DNA of 11,380 bases from an uncultured Collinsella sp. GTDB taxonomy: Bacteria; Actinomycetota; Coriobacteriia; Coriobacteriales; Coriobacteriaceae. The notes below the pieces were generated by a model that ran no database searches, was not told the DNA's origin, and saw nothing but the letters and a program-made list of their open reading frames with translations. The position numbers were made by a program, and so were the translations under genes. Shown one piece after another: positions 1-7,070 of the stretch. The DNA is taken from contig CAADUS010000157.1 in assembly GCA_900752275.1 (NCBI GenBank), positions 1 to 11,380 of the forward strand, read 5' to 3'. Each line of letters begins with the position of its first letter. The stretch's first letter is position 1.

Positions 1-1191
1 AAGCTCTGCCTGGCGCTGCTCGTGCTGTTGGGATTCTCGCTCGGCTGCTCCGAGTTCGTGGTCATCGGCATCGAAAGCGACTTGGCAACGGAACTCGGCA
101 TATCACTTGCCACTGCGGGCCAGCTCATCAGCGTGTTTGCGCTCGTCTACGCTATCGCGACGCCGGTGCTCGCGCTCAGCACGGGGCGATTCCGCCGCTA
201 CCAGCTGCTCGTGTGCTATAGCGTCGTCTTTGTGCTCGGCAACCTGGTCATGGCGTTGGCTCCCAACTTCCAGGTGCTGTTTATCTCACGCATTGTCCTG
301 GGCTCTGTCTCGGGTGCGCTGCTCGCCGTGGGCGTGACGTACATCCCTGAGCTGCTATCCCCGCAGCAAACCTCACTTGCCATCTCGGTCGTGTACGGCG
401 CGTTTTCCGTGGCGATGGTCTTTGTGACCTCGATTGGCAAGTTTGTGGCCGACACACTCGATTGGCACGTGGCCATGTACGGCACGCTGACCTTTGCCGT
501 TTTGATCTGTAGCGCGCTCGTGGCGTTTATGCCTCGCGCCGGGCAGACCGATGAGCCCGCCACCTTCCGCGAGCAGGCGGGGCTACTACGCGAGCCGAGT
601 ATCATCACCGGCATGCTCATCTTCTTGTTTGGCGTGGGCTCGGTCTACGTATTCTACGGCTACGTGACGCCTTATCTGGAGCAGGTGCTGGGCATGGATA
701 CCGTTCAGGCGAGCACCACACTTATGGCCTATGGCGTGTTCTGCCTGATCTCGAACATCCTGGGCGGATGGATCGATGAGCGTTTTGGCATGAAGGCGCT
801 GCTGGTTACGTTTGTGCTGCAGGCGGCGGCACTGCTCGGGCTGTTTGCCGTGGGCGCCGCCATGCCGCTCGCGCTGGTCTTTGTCTTTAGCCTGGCGATG
901 CTCATGTACCTGTTCTCGGTCTCATGCATCACGCACTTTATGGACGTGGCACGCAGCCGCCATCCCAAGTCGATGGTACTCGCAAGTTCGGTTGAGCCCA
1001 TGGCGTTTAACGTCGGCATCTCGTTTGGCACCGCAGTGGGCGGCGCCGTGGTAAGCAGCATTGGCATTGCGTACGTGGGTGCAGTGGGCGCCGCGTTCTC
1101 GCTTGTGGCCTGGGCGCTCACGCTGGTGACGATTAAGCTGGCTCGTTGGGAGCGTCGCCGTCAATCAGCACAGCCCTCAATACGGGCATAG
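1..1191 (+). CDS. MFS efflux transporter (DHA1/AraJ-like), 5' end outside the window
   Basis: The reading frame is open from base 1, so the gene begins upstream; the GTG at 22 is an internal codon inside the first membrane helix, not a convincing start. The visible protein (about 396 residues) is strongly hydrophobic, with roughly eleven to twelve membrane segments. The opening helix contains GCSEFVVIGI, followed by a loop and a helix with AGQLISVFALVYA, then the short basic GRFRR loop typical of the MFS motif between helices 2 and 3. This pattern (small N-terminal loop, AGQL helix, charged loop) is that of the DHA1 drug or sugar-efflux branch such as AraJ/SotB/YdhP. By family it would be a proton-coupled exporter in the inner membrane; the substrate cannot be read from sequence. 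The C-terminus is basic (RWERRRQ) and cytoplasmic. Family call is firm, subfamily is moderate. Confidence 0.85.
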   Translation, partial: KLCLALLVLLGFSLGCSEFVVIGIESDLATELGISLATAGQLISVFALVYAIATPVLALSTGRFRRYQLLVCYSVVFVLGNLVMALAPNFQVLFISRIVLGSVSGALLAVGVTYIPELLSPQQTSLAISVVYGAFSVAMVFVTSIGKFVADTLDWHVAMYGTLTFAVLICSALVAFMPRAGQTDEPATFREQAGLLREPSIITGMLIFLFGVGSVYVFYGYVTPYLEQVLGMDTVQASTTLMAYGVFCLISNILGGWIDERFGMKALLVTFVLQAAALLGLFAVGAAMPLALVFVFSLAMLMYLFSVSCITHFMDVARSRHPKSMVLASSVEPMAFNVGISFGTAVGGAVVSSIGIAYVGAVGAAFSLVAWALTLVTIKLARWERRRQSAQPSIRA

Positions 1192-1286
1192 GGGCGAACA
1201 CAGCCCAGGAGCCCAGGGTGGCGAGCAACCGGTGAAAACCGTCCCATACGGGTAGTGCTTATCCACCTGCAAGCTCCAGCAGTGCA

Positions 1287-1313
1287 ATTTCATGTATTTC
1301 AGATACACGAAAT
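1287..1313. promoter_or_regulatory. Near-perfect palindrome in intergenic DNA
   Basis: ATTTCaTGTAT, a 5-nt centre, then ATACAcGAAAT: ten paired positions on each side with one mismatched pair. It lies between the MFS stop and the terminator at 1333. It could be a dyad operator for a dimeric regulator, or an RNA hairpin in the MFS 3' UTR. No T-run follows, so it is not a terminator by itself. Confidence 0.4.
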
Positions 1314-1332
1314 GCGCGTGGGGCAACTCAGA

Positions 1333-1366
1333 GGCGGCGGCAGTTCATTGTCTGCCGCCGCCTTTT
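1333..1366 (+). terminator. Rho-independent terminator
   Basis: A perfect 11-bp GC-rich stem (GGCGGCGGCAG / CTGCCGCCGCC), an 8-nt loop and TTTTAT directly after the stem on the plus strand. It lies about 140 bases past the MFS stop codon and is the likely end of that transcript. The minus-strand side lacks a T-run, so it reads as one-directional. Confidence 0.8.
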
Positions 1367-1395
1367 ATACCGGATTTTATAGATATGTGAGGCGT

Positions 1396-1488
1396 TTACT
1401 CCATGCCCAGCAGCTCGCGCATCGGAGTTGCGTAGCTAGATGCCATGTTGCCGTAGACAATCTGCACGCCGCCGTTAACATGCACATG
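1396..1488 (-). pseudogene. Remnant of a PTS EIIB-like C-terminus
   Basis: On the minus strand a short frame ends in NGGVQIVYGNMASSYATP followed by MRELLGME and a stop. The piece GVQIVYG matches the last strand of glucose-family PTS EIIB domains (which read like GVQVIYG or GVQAIFG), followed by the closing amphipathic helix. Upstream of about 1488 the frame runs into the hairpin at 1493-1523 and no longer looks like protein; the EIIB phosphocysteine region is absent. I read it as the tail of a deleted PTS gene. A family call on about 30 residues is tentative, and a chance frame is possible. Confidence 0.4.
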
Positions 1489-1492
1489 AGCC

Positions 1493-1529
1493 AGACCCCC
1501 GAATCCGCCCGATTTGGGGGTCTTTCTCG
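1493..1529 (+). terminator. Hairpin terminator upstream of the acyltransferase gene
   Basis: A 13-bp stem (AGACCCCCGAATC / GATTTGGGGGTCT, one G-T pair) with a 5-nt loop, followed by TTCTCGT on the plus strand. It stands just before the promoter of the next gene and would insulate it from readthrough. The T-run is short, so strength is uncertain. Confidence 0.6.
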
Positions 1530-1556
1530 TCAAAATGTACGCTAAATCCACGAGGG

Positions 1557-1562
1557 TATAAT
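1557..1562 (+). promoter_or_regulatory. -10 box for the acyltransferase-phosphatase unit
   Basis: A perfect TATAAT stands 38 bases before the chosen ATG at 1601. No good -35 is seen at 16-18 bp spacing (the bases there are A/T-rich), so the promoter may be weak or need an activator. Confidence 0.45.
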
Positions 1563-1600
1563 GGGACGCTCTGCTCGAATGCACGAAGGAAGGGGTGACG

Positions 1601-2707
1601 ATGCCTGGTCGCGAGAAGCGCGTCTTGTCGCTTGACGGCCTGCGAGGGCTCGGGGCGCTGATGGTGTTCCTGTTTCACGTCGACAACATGGTCAAGCCGT
1701 TTGGCACGGGGGGTCCGAGCCTCTTCCCTGGCGGCGCGTCGGTTATGGTGTTCTTTATCCTGTCCGGCATAGTGCTGTCTCTTGTTCCCTTTAAGCACAT
1801 GGGAAACGGCGGGTACGACTGGCTTGGCTATTACCCAAGAAGGGTCGTCCGCCTTTGCGTGCCGCTGTTTGCGGCGATTGCGCTGGCCCTTCCTGCGGGC
1901 TACGTGGCCTGGCGCCTGGGGTCCACGTCGCGCTCCGCGCTTGCCGTCGCCTACGACGCGGGCCTTCCCACTGCGGTTCATGACATCCTCATGCAGTTCG
2001 ACGTGCTGTTCAACGTGTCCGATGGCGTCAACAACCTCTTTGGCGCGCAGCTCGCCCGCGTTGACTCTCCCGTCTGGTCCATGAGCTGGGAGCTCTGGTT
2101 TAGCCTGACGCTTCCGCTGGCCATCTGGTGCATATCAAGGATTCGCCGGACGGATCTGGCGGTTGTTGCGACCTTTATTGCGGTGCTTGTCTCGCACTGG
2201 ACGGGCTACTTTCCGCTGCGCCTTTGCCTGATGTTCTGGCTTGGCGTTATGGTGGCCCGGCAATTCGGCAAAATCAAGGCCGTCAAGCTTTCAATGCTGG
2301 CCGAGCTGGCGCTGCTTGTGGCCTCCGTTGGTGTTATCGAGCTCTCGCTCGTGTGGCATCCCGGCGGGGTCCTCGAGGCGTTGGAGTTCACCGCCATGAA
2401 CGCGGCCTGCCTGGTGGTGGTTGTCGTCGCAATCGCCGATGGGTTCACGCGCCGTGCGCTCTCTGCGGCCCCCATGGTCTTTTTGGGAAAGGTGTCGTAC
2501 AGCCTCTACCTTACCCACGCCATGGTCATCGGTGCGCTCGTTGCCCTGCTGCCCAGGCTCGGGATTGTCGACCCGCTCGCGATTGCCGCGGTCTCGCTGT
2601 CCGCAAGCATGCTCGTCGCCGTTGCCTTCTGGCGCATCGTCGAGGTGCCCAGCATGAATTTGTCGCGCTCGCTGGCATCGTCAGGGCCTAGGGACGCCGT
2701 TCGATAA
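1601..2707 (+). CDS. Membrane acyltransferase, AT3 family (OafA/Oac-like)
   Basis: A 368-residue polytopic membrane protein. The N-terminus carries the AT3 signature: SLDGLRGLGALMVFLFH gives the R-x10-H pair (Arg15, His26) that is essential in this family. Helix-rich segments follow, with PRRVVRL at the membrane edge, MSWELWFSL, and near the end FLGKVSYSLYLTH, another hallmark of AT3 proteins; the terminal VEVPSMNLSR resembles the usual closing VExP motif. These enzymes move acyl groups (often acetyl) across the membrane onto surface glycans or lipids. No SGNH domain is fused on, so it is the short form. The ATG at 1601 was chosen over GTG 1595 because AAGGAAGG lies 7 nt before it. The phosphatase gene follows after 36 bases, suggesting one transcript. 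The acceptor is unknown. Confidence 0.88.
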   Translation: MPGREKRVLSLDGLRGLGALMVFLFHVDNMVKPFGTGGPSLFPGGASVMVFFILSGIVLSLVPFKHMGNGGYDWLGYYPRRVVRLCVPLFAAIALALPAGYVAWRLGSTSRSALAVAYDAGLPTAVHDILMQFDVLFNVSDGVNNLFGAQLARVDSPVWSMSWELWFSLTLPLAIWCISRIRRTDLAVVATFIAVLVSHWTGYFPLRLCLMFWLGVMVARQFGKIKAVKLSMLAELALLVASVGVIELSLVWHPGGVLEALEFTAMNAACLVVVVVAIADGFTRRALSAAPMVFLGKVSYSLYLTHAMVIGALVALLPRLGIVDPLAIAAVSLSASMLVAVAFWRIVEVPSMNLSRSLASSGPRDAVR

Positions 2708-2743
2708 CGCGTCGTACTCGGCTTCGTTTGGAGAGAGCTGGTC

Positions 2744-3223
2744 ATGAATAGCCCCAAGCCCGTCCACCGCGTTCTCTTTGTCTGCCATGGGAACATCTGC
2801 CGCTCGACGATGGCCGAATCCGTCATGAAGGATCTCGCGCGACGGCATGGAGCGGCAGACCGGTTCGTCATCGCATCCGCCGCGACGAGCACGGAAGAAA
2901 TCGGCAACGACATCCATCCGGGAACCAAGCGAGCCCTCATCCGACATGACATACCCTTCGAGAAGCGAGGCGCTCGGCAGCTGCAACGAGGCGAGATAGA
3001 CGCATGGGACCTCTTCATAGGAATGGATGAGGAGAACATGCGCGGAATCAAGCGCATCCTGGGTCCGAGCGCTGCGTGCAAGGCTCATAAGCTCCTCGAG
3101 TTCTGCGGTCGCACGGACGATGTCGCGGATCCGTGGTACACAGGCGACTTCGAAACGACCTACCGCGACGTGTTCGACGGCTGCGCGGGGTTGCTCGAAA
3201 ATCTGCTGGAACGGAACGCCTAA
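2744..3223 (+). CDS. Low-molecular-weight protein tyrosine phosphatase (copy 1)
   Basis: 159 residues, the normal size for the family. The P-loop CHGNICRS (Cys14 to Arg20, CX5R) sits after the first strand LFV, and the general acid is Asp129 in DPWYTG, so the catalytic set is complete. The family hydrolyses phosphotyrosine; in bacteria it often opposes BY-kinases that control capsule or exopolysaccharide export. GGAGAGAG before the ATG supports this start. It follows the AT3 acyltransferase by 36 bases in the same direction, which fits a surface-polysaccharide role, but no kinase or glycosyltransferase is in view, so the role is inferred. It converges on the permease gene with only 7 bases between the stops. 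It is a paralogue of the gene at 7225 (about 78 of 145 aligned residues identical by hand). Confidence 0.9.
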   Translation: MNSPKPVHRVLFVCHGNICRSTMAESVMKDLARRHGAADRFVIASAATSTEEIGNDIHPGTKRALIRHDIPFEKRGARQLQRGEIDAWDLFIGMDEENMRGIKRILGPSAACKAHKLLEFCGRTDDVADPWYTGDFETTYRDVFDGCAGLLENLLERNA

Positions 3224-3230
3224 CAGCGGG

Positions 3231-4373
3231 TCAGCCCACGACGAGGCGCACCGCAAACAGCACGGCGAGGAACGCCAGGTTCCATGCCGTGAAGAGGGCC
3301 AGATAACGACCCTTTGAGCGAGGCAGGGCGAACGCGACCTGCTTATAGGAGATAAGGCTCGCCATCGAGGCGATGAGGGTGCCCAAACCGCCCAGGTTGG
3401 TCCCGACGATGAGGGCCGCCCAGTTCGAGGTGAAGCCCGATAGCAGGATAGCCGCCGGCACGTTCGAGAGCACCTGGCTCGCGACGACGGATACGGCGAG
3501 CTCGTGCCCTCCCACCACGCGCGCGATCAGGGCGTCGACCGCTTCGATGCGGCCCATGTTGCCCACAAAGATGAAAAACGCGATGAAGGTGGCGAGCAAA
3601 GCGTAGTCGACATGCAAAATCGCCCCGCGATCGACCGCAAGCCCGACCGCCACCGATGCGACGACCGTAACCTGAAACGGCAAGACGCGCGCAACGGAGA
3701 GCAGCGCGCAAGCAAATACGACGGCCCAGGGGACAACGCGCGTAGCGGAGATGCGCCCAGCAGTCCCCTGGGGCGCCACGGCCTCCGGCGAACCAGCGGG
3801 CACCTGCGCGAAGGCGAAAACCACGAGCACGAGCATGACGAGGGCGGCAAGCGTATACGGCAGCATGAGCAGCAGGAAGTCCGCGAGCGATAGGTGCGAG
3901 ACGGAGTAGAGGTATAGATTCTGAGGGTTGCCGACCGGCGTGAACATGCTCCCCAAGTTGGCCGCGACCGTCATCATCACCACCGTGAAGCATGTGAGGC
4001 GCTCCGACTCCAGCGGGCGGAGCGCGAGTAAGGCGAGGGGAACGAAGGTGACCAGCGCGACATCATTGGTGATGAGCATGCTGGAAAAGAACGCGAGAAG
4101 GGTGAGCGCGAGACTAAGCCTGCGCGGGGAGCGCGCCACGGCGAGTAGCCGCTGGCACGCGACGGCGAACACGCCAAGGCGCGTGAGCCCCGCCATGATG
4201 ACCATGAGGCTGAACAGCATACCGATCGTGCGCAGATCGATGTAGCCCAGATATCCGGCATCGGGAGGAACGGCGGCGCACGAGAGCGCTGCGAGCACGG
4301 CAGCCACCGCGAGCACCGGGTCGCGACGCACAAGCTCGCCGACGCTGATCCCGCCTCCGCGCAGCAACGACAT
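3231..4373 (-). CDS. Ion-transporter-superfamily permease (SLC13 / ArsB-NhaD-like)
   Basis: A 380-residue integral membrane protein with about ten hydrophobic segments. Two inverted-repeat halves are visible: SSMLITNDVALV (97-108) and GSMFTPVGNPQN (141-152) in the first, SQVLSNVPAAILL (299-311) and VGTNLGGLGTLIASM (323-337) in the second. The paired N-D/N-V and PxGNPQN/GTNLGGLGT loops are the substrate- and ion-binding hairpins of the ArsB/NhaD/CitMHS/SLC13 group. It would exchange an anion or cation across the inner membrane; the substrate is not deducible (arsenite, Na+/H+ and carboxylates all occur in the group, and no ars genes are beside it). The ATG at 4373 is preferred because GGGGAGG lies 9 nt upstream; the frame stays open further up without a ribosome site. 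A long central loop (192-212) separates the two halves. Confidence 0.82.
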   Translation of the reverse strand: MSLLRGGGISVGELVRRDPVLAVAAVLAALSCAAVPPDAGYLGYIDLRTIGMLFSLMVIMAGLTRLGVFAVACQRLLAVARSPRRLSLALTLLAFFSSMLITNDVALVTFVPLALLALRPLESERLTCFTVVMMTVAANLGSMFTPVGNPQNLYLYSVSHLSLADFLLLMLPYTLAALVMLVLVVFAFAQVPAGSPEAVAPQGTAGRISATRVVPWAVVFACALLSVARVLPFQVTVVASVAVGLAVDRGAILHVDYALLATFIAFFIFVGNMGRIEAVDALIARVVGGHELAVSVVASQVLSNVPAAILLSGFTSNWAALIVGTNLGGLGTLIASMASLISYKQVAFALPRSKGRYLALFTAWNLAFLAVLFAVRLVVG

Positions 4374-4414
4374 GACCCACATCCTCCCCGTCAGCATTCT
4401 TCCAAAGCTGCAAA

Positions 4415-4420
4415 AGTATA
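4415..4420 (-). promoter_or_regulatory. Possible -10 box for the permease gene
   Basis: TATACT on the minus strand, about 42 bases before the permease ATG, which gives a short leader. No convincing -35 is present at the usual distance, so this is only a candidate. Confidence 0.3.
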
Positions 4421-4440
4421 CAACTAGACCCCGTAGCGCA

Positions 4441-4578
4441 TCAGCCCTCGCTCGTCTCCTCCAGACGGACGGCAACCGAAACGCGGTCAAACTCCACGCC
4501 CTCGCGATCGAGCTCGTTATCCCAAGGCGCATCCGAAAGGGGCGTTCCAAGTTTCGCCCCGAAACACTGATAAACGAG
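4441..4578 (-). pseudogene. 3' tail of an interrupted gene, family not recognised
   Basis: A minus-strand frame ending at 4441 reads GAKLGTPLSDAPWDNELDREG, then VEFDRVSVAVRLEETSEG and a stop. The codons and the acidic, well-mixed composition look like a true protein C-terminus, and it lies upstream of the permease on the same strand. Going further upstream, the frame enters the rep gene on the opposite strand, where it has no start codon and no sense, so the genuine part should stop near 4560-4580. The simplest reading is that the inserted element cut off the front of this gene. No N-terminal piece is found on the other side of the element. I do not recognise the family. Confidence 0.45.
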
Positions 4579-4582
4579 AAGG
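4560..4582. repeat. Candidate left attachment site
   Basis: CGAAACACTGATAAACGAGA plus AGG aligns with bases 7193-7215 at 19 of 24 columns with two gaps; the longest shared run is CTGATA. Both copies run into a purine-rich ribosome-binding stretch, which inflates the match. Confidence 0.25.
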
Positions 4583-4594
4583 GAGGTGGAACCG

Positions 4595-5785
4595 ATGACT
4601 GGCTCAGCGCCCAGGAAGACCCGGGCGATGATGTACGAGCAGCAGCTCTGTCATCTGCCCGCCTCAGTGGACGAGATGTACTGGCGCATCGAGGCGCTGG
4701 CGCCCAAACGGTACGCGGGCATCGTGCACGACCGCGACATCACGGATGCTGGCCGTCCAGCGGCCGACCACCTGCACGTGATGATGGAGTTCGCGAACCC
4801 GCGCTCCGTTCGCAGCGTGGCGAAGTCGCTCGGGGACAAGGCCGAGCGGCTGGAAGCGTGGAATGCGGGAACGGAGAACGGCTTCTCCTACCTCTGCCAC
4901 AGGACTGACGGCGCGCGCTCCAAATACCAGTATGACCCGTCCCTCGTCCGCGCGAACTTCGATTGCCCTGCCGCGCTGGCGTCCATCGAGTCGCGCGTCT
5001 CCAAGGCGCGCTCGCACAGCAACATCAAGATCCTCCTTGACGATCTGCTTGAGGGAAGGATCGACAGGGAGGGTCTGATATCGCAGCTTTCGGGCTCCGA
5101 GTACGCTCGCACCAAGCGCCAGATAGAGGACGTGTACGCCCGCCGCCTTCAGGTGAGCGCAGCCGAGTGGCGCGCGAAGATGCGAGACGAGGGAAGGCGC
5201 GTTCAGACCATCTGGATTTTCGGCCCCGCCGGGACAGGCAAGTCCAGCCTCGCCAAGCAGTACGCGCAGAGCAAGGGCGAGCCCTTCTTCGTCTCCGGGT
5301 CGACGCGCGATGTCTTTCAGGGGTATGCCGGGCAGCACACCATTATCTTGGATGAGCTGCGGCCCTCGTCCATACCCTATGCGGACCTTCTTAGGGTTAC
5401 GGATCCCTATGCTATCGAGCACGAGGTCATGGCCCCCGCCCGCTACGCCGACAAGGCTATCGCGGCAGACCTTATCATCGTCACCACTCCGTACAATCCG
5501 ATGGAGTTCTACTGCGAGCAGGTGAGAGGGGCCACGGTCGGGTGGCCCAACGACGATATCGACGGCTTCGGGCAGCTCGAAAGACGGCTTTCCCTCGTCG
5601 TGGAGATGCAGCAGAAGGAGATATGCCTCTCGGAGTTCAGGGTCGAGCTTGGGACGTATTGGCCCGCCGATGGATCATCCCGGCCGAATCCCTATTCGAG
5701 CTTCGCACGTGGATCGTCCGGCTCGGGTGACTCGGCGCACCTCTACGAGGCCCTGCTCGATTCCGGCACCGTCACGGCAGACTAA
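4595..5785 (+). CDS. rep: Rolling-circle replication initiator: HUH endonuclease fused to a P-loop (SF3-like) helicase
   Basis: 396 residues. The N-terminal half has the rolling-circle Rep motifs: a divergent motif 1 (KTRAMMYEQQL), the HUH metal site HLHVMMEF (His59, His61), and motif 3 GFSYLCHRTDG with the probable nicking Tyr99, followed by KYQYD. This set resembles the pMV158/pE194 plasmid Reps. The C-terminal half has Walker A GPAGTGKS (210-217), Walker B IILDEL (250-255), a motif-C-like strand LIIVTTPYNP and a QLERRL arginine-finger candidate. The fusion of HUH and helicase is the architecture of CRESS-DNA virus Reps and their bacterial plasmid relatives, and differs from pMV158 RepB, which has no ATPase. 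It would nick one strand, attach to it and unwind the circular form of the element. The ATG at 4595 has GGGAGGTG 6 nt upstream. A terminator follows the stop codon. Confidence 0.85.
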   Translation: MTGSAPRKTRAMMYEQQLCHLPASVDEMYWRIEALAPKRYAGIVHDRDITDAGRPAADHLHVMMEFANPRSVRSVAKSLGDKAERLEAWNAGTENGFSYLCHRTDGARSKYQYDPSLVRANFDCPAALASIESRVSKARSHSNIKILLDDLLEGRIDREGLISQLSGSEYARTKRQIEDVYARRLQVSAAEWRAKMRDEGRRVQTIWIFGPAGTGKSSLAKQYAQSKGEPFFVSGSTRDVFQGYAGQHTIILDELRPSSIPYADLLRVTDPYAIEHEVMAPARYADKAIAADLIIVTTPYNPMEFYCEQVRGATVGWPNDDIDGFGQLERRLSLVVEMQQKEICLSEFRVELGTYWPADGSSRPNPYSSFARGSSGSGDSAHLYEALLDSGTVTAD

Positions 5786-5792
5786 CAATTCG

Positions 5793-5840
5793 GGCCCCGT
5801 GCGATAGAATTCAGCTATCGCATTGGGGCTCTTTTCTTCT
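5793..5840 (+). terminator. Terminator between rep and integrase
   Basis: GCCCCGTGCGATAG pairs with CTATCGCATTGGGGC (14 pairs, one G-T pair, one bulged T) around a 7-nt loop, followed by TCTTTTCTTCT. It sits right after the rep stop and just before the integrase ribosome site, so int would depend on readthrough, anti-termination or a promoter too close to be seen. Confidence 0.75.
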
Positions 5841-5858
5841 ATGGAAAGGAGCCAAGGG

Positions 5859-7055
5859 ATGGCTACTAGAAAGGACATGAAGGGGCGCATCCTCCGTCGC
5901 GGGGAGAGCCAGAGGAAGGACGGCCGCTACTGCTTCAAGTACGTGGACGCAAAAGGCAAGACGCGCAGCGTCTACTCGTGGACCTTGACACCCCATGATT
6001 TCACGCCGAAGGGGAAGAGGTCGGGCCCGTGCCTGCGCGAGCTTGAGCAGCGGATCCAGCGGGACCTCTTCGACAACGTTGCCCCCGAGAACATGACCAT
6101 TCTCGAGCTCGCCGCCAAGTACACGGAGACCAAGACGGCAGTGAGGCCGACCACGCGAACCGGGTACAAGACGGTGCTCAACTTCCTTGCGGGCAACGAG
6201 TTCGGCGGCAGGAGGATAAGCGACATCACGACCCTCGACGCGAAGGAATGGCTCATTTCCTTGCAAAGGGATCACGGGAAGCGCTACAGCTCGATCCATA
6301 CCATACGCGGCGTTCTGCGACCGGCGTTCCAGCTCGCGGAGGAAGATGACCTCATTCGCCGAAACCCGTTCAATTTCGAGCTTGCGACCATTCTTGTGAA
6401 CGATCAGGTTGCGCGTGAGGCGCTGACCTCCAAGCAGGAGAGGAGGTTCCTCGACTTCGTTAGAGGCGATAGCCACTACTCCCGCTATTACGACGCGTTC
6501 TACATCCTGCTGAACACGGGGCTCCGCATCTCCGAGTTCTGCGGGCTCACGGTGGGGGACATCGATTTCGAGCGCGGGAGCGTCTGCGTCAGCAAGCAGC
6601 TTCAGCGCTCCAGCGACATGCGTTACTACATCGAGCGGCCGAAGACCAGCAGCGGCGTGCGATACGTTCCGATGTCCGAGGGCGTTGCGGAGTGCTTCAG
6701 GAGGGTGGTCGCGAACCGTCCCAAGCCGCCGATGGAGCCCGTGGTGGACGGTGTGAGCGGATTCCTTTTTCTCGACAAGAACCAGATGCCCCGCGTGGCT
6801 CTTCACTGGGAGAAGTACTTCCAGTATGCCGTGGCGAAGCACAACCGCATCTACAAGGACGAGCTGCCGAAGATCACTCCCCATGTTTGCCGTCATACGT
6901 TCTGCTCGAAGATGGCGCGCAAGGGGATGAATCCCGTGAAGCTCAAATACGTTATGGGCCACTCCGACATCGATGTGACCTACAACACGTACACGCACCT
7001 TGGGTTTGATGACGTGAGGGAGGATGTGCTCCGGTTCGAGGAAGAGATAGCATGA
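5859..7055 (+). CDS. int: Tyrosine recombinase/integrase of the Tn916 type
   Basis: 398 residues. The N-terminus (GRILRRGESQRKDGRY, then SWTLTPHDFTPKGKR) is the three-stranded arm-DNA-binding domain seen in Tn916 Int. A SAM-like core-binding domain follows (about 78-175), then the catalytic domain. The active-site set is complete: Arg223 in TGLRISEF, Lys262 in PKTSSG, His342 and Arg345 in PHVCRHTF, His368 in MGHSDI, and nucleophile Tyr378 in NTYTH. The length equals that of Tn916 Int. It should insert and excise the element through a circular form. The ATG at 5859 has AAAGGAG 7 nt upstream; the longer frame from 5823 would begin inside the terminator hairpin and is rejected. Tn916 needs a small excisionase (Xis) for efficient excision; none is present here, so excision may use a host factor or be slow. 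Confidence 0.93.
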   Translation: MATRKDMKGRILRRGESQRKDGRYCFKYVDAKGKTRSVYSWTLTPHDFTPKGKRSGPCLRELEQRIQRDLFDNVAPENMTILELAAKYTETKTAVRPTTRTGYKTVLNFLAGNEFGGRRISDITTLDAKEWLISLQRDHGKRYSSIHTIRGVLRPAFQLAEEDDLIRRNPFNFELATILVNDQVAREALTSKQERRFLDFVRGDSHYSRYYDAFYILLNTGLRISEFCGLTVGDIDFERGSVCVSKQLQRSSDMRYYIERPKTSSGVRYVPMSEGVAECFRRVVANRPKPPMEPVVDGVSGFLFLDKNQMPRVALHWEKYFQYAVAKHNRIYKDELPKITPHVCRHTFCSKMARKGMNPVKLKYVMGHSDIDVTYNTYTHLGFDDVREDVLRFEEEIA

Positions 7056-7070
7056 GCGAGTGGCGGCAAA

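Noticed and set aside
1200..1290. Possible cobalamin riboswitch (GGTGAAAACCG and a CCAGGAG-like piece)
   Set aside because: The order and spacing of the conserved boxes do not fit, no B12 box is complete, and no gene follows in the right direction.
1255..1545. A 96-codon plus-strand frame in the gap after the MFS gene
   Set aside because: It runs through both terminator hairpins and its translation is not protein-like; no ribosome site.
2506..3256. Minus-strand open frames opposite phosphatase copy 1
   Set aside because: Shadows of the phosphatase and the acyltransferase end; no domain or ribosome site.
3231..4373. Calling the permease an arsenite pump (ArsB)
   Set aside because: The fold motifs are shared across the whole ion-transporter superfamily, and no arsR, arsC or arsA is nearby. 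The LMW phosphatase next to it has the DPWY general acid and belongs to the tyrosine phosphatase family; it gives no independent reason to call an arsenate reductase.
4374..4594. A tRNA or tRNA fragment as integration target
   Set aside because: No cloverleaf or T-arm consensus is visible on either flank of the element.
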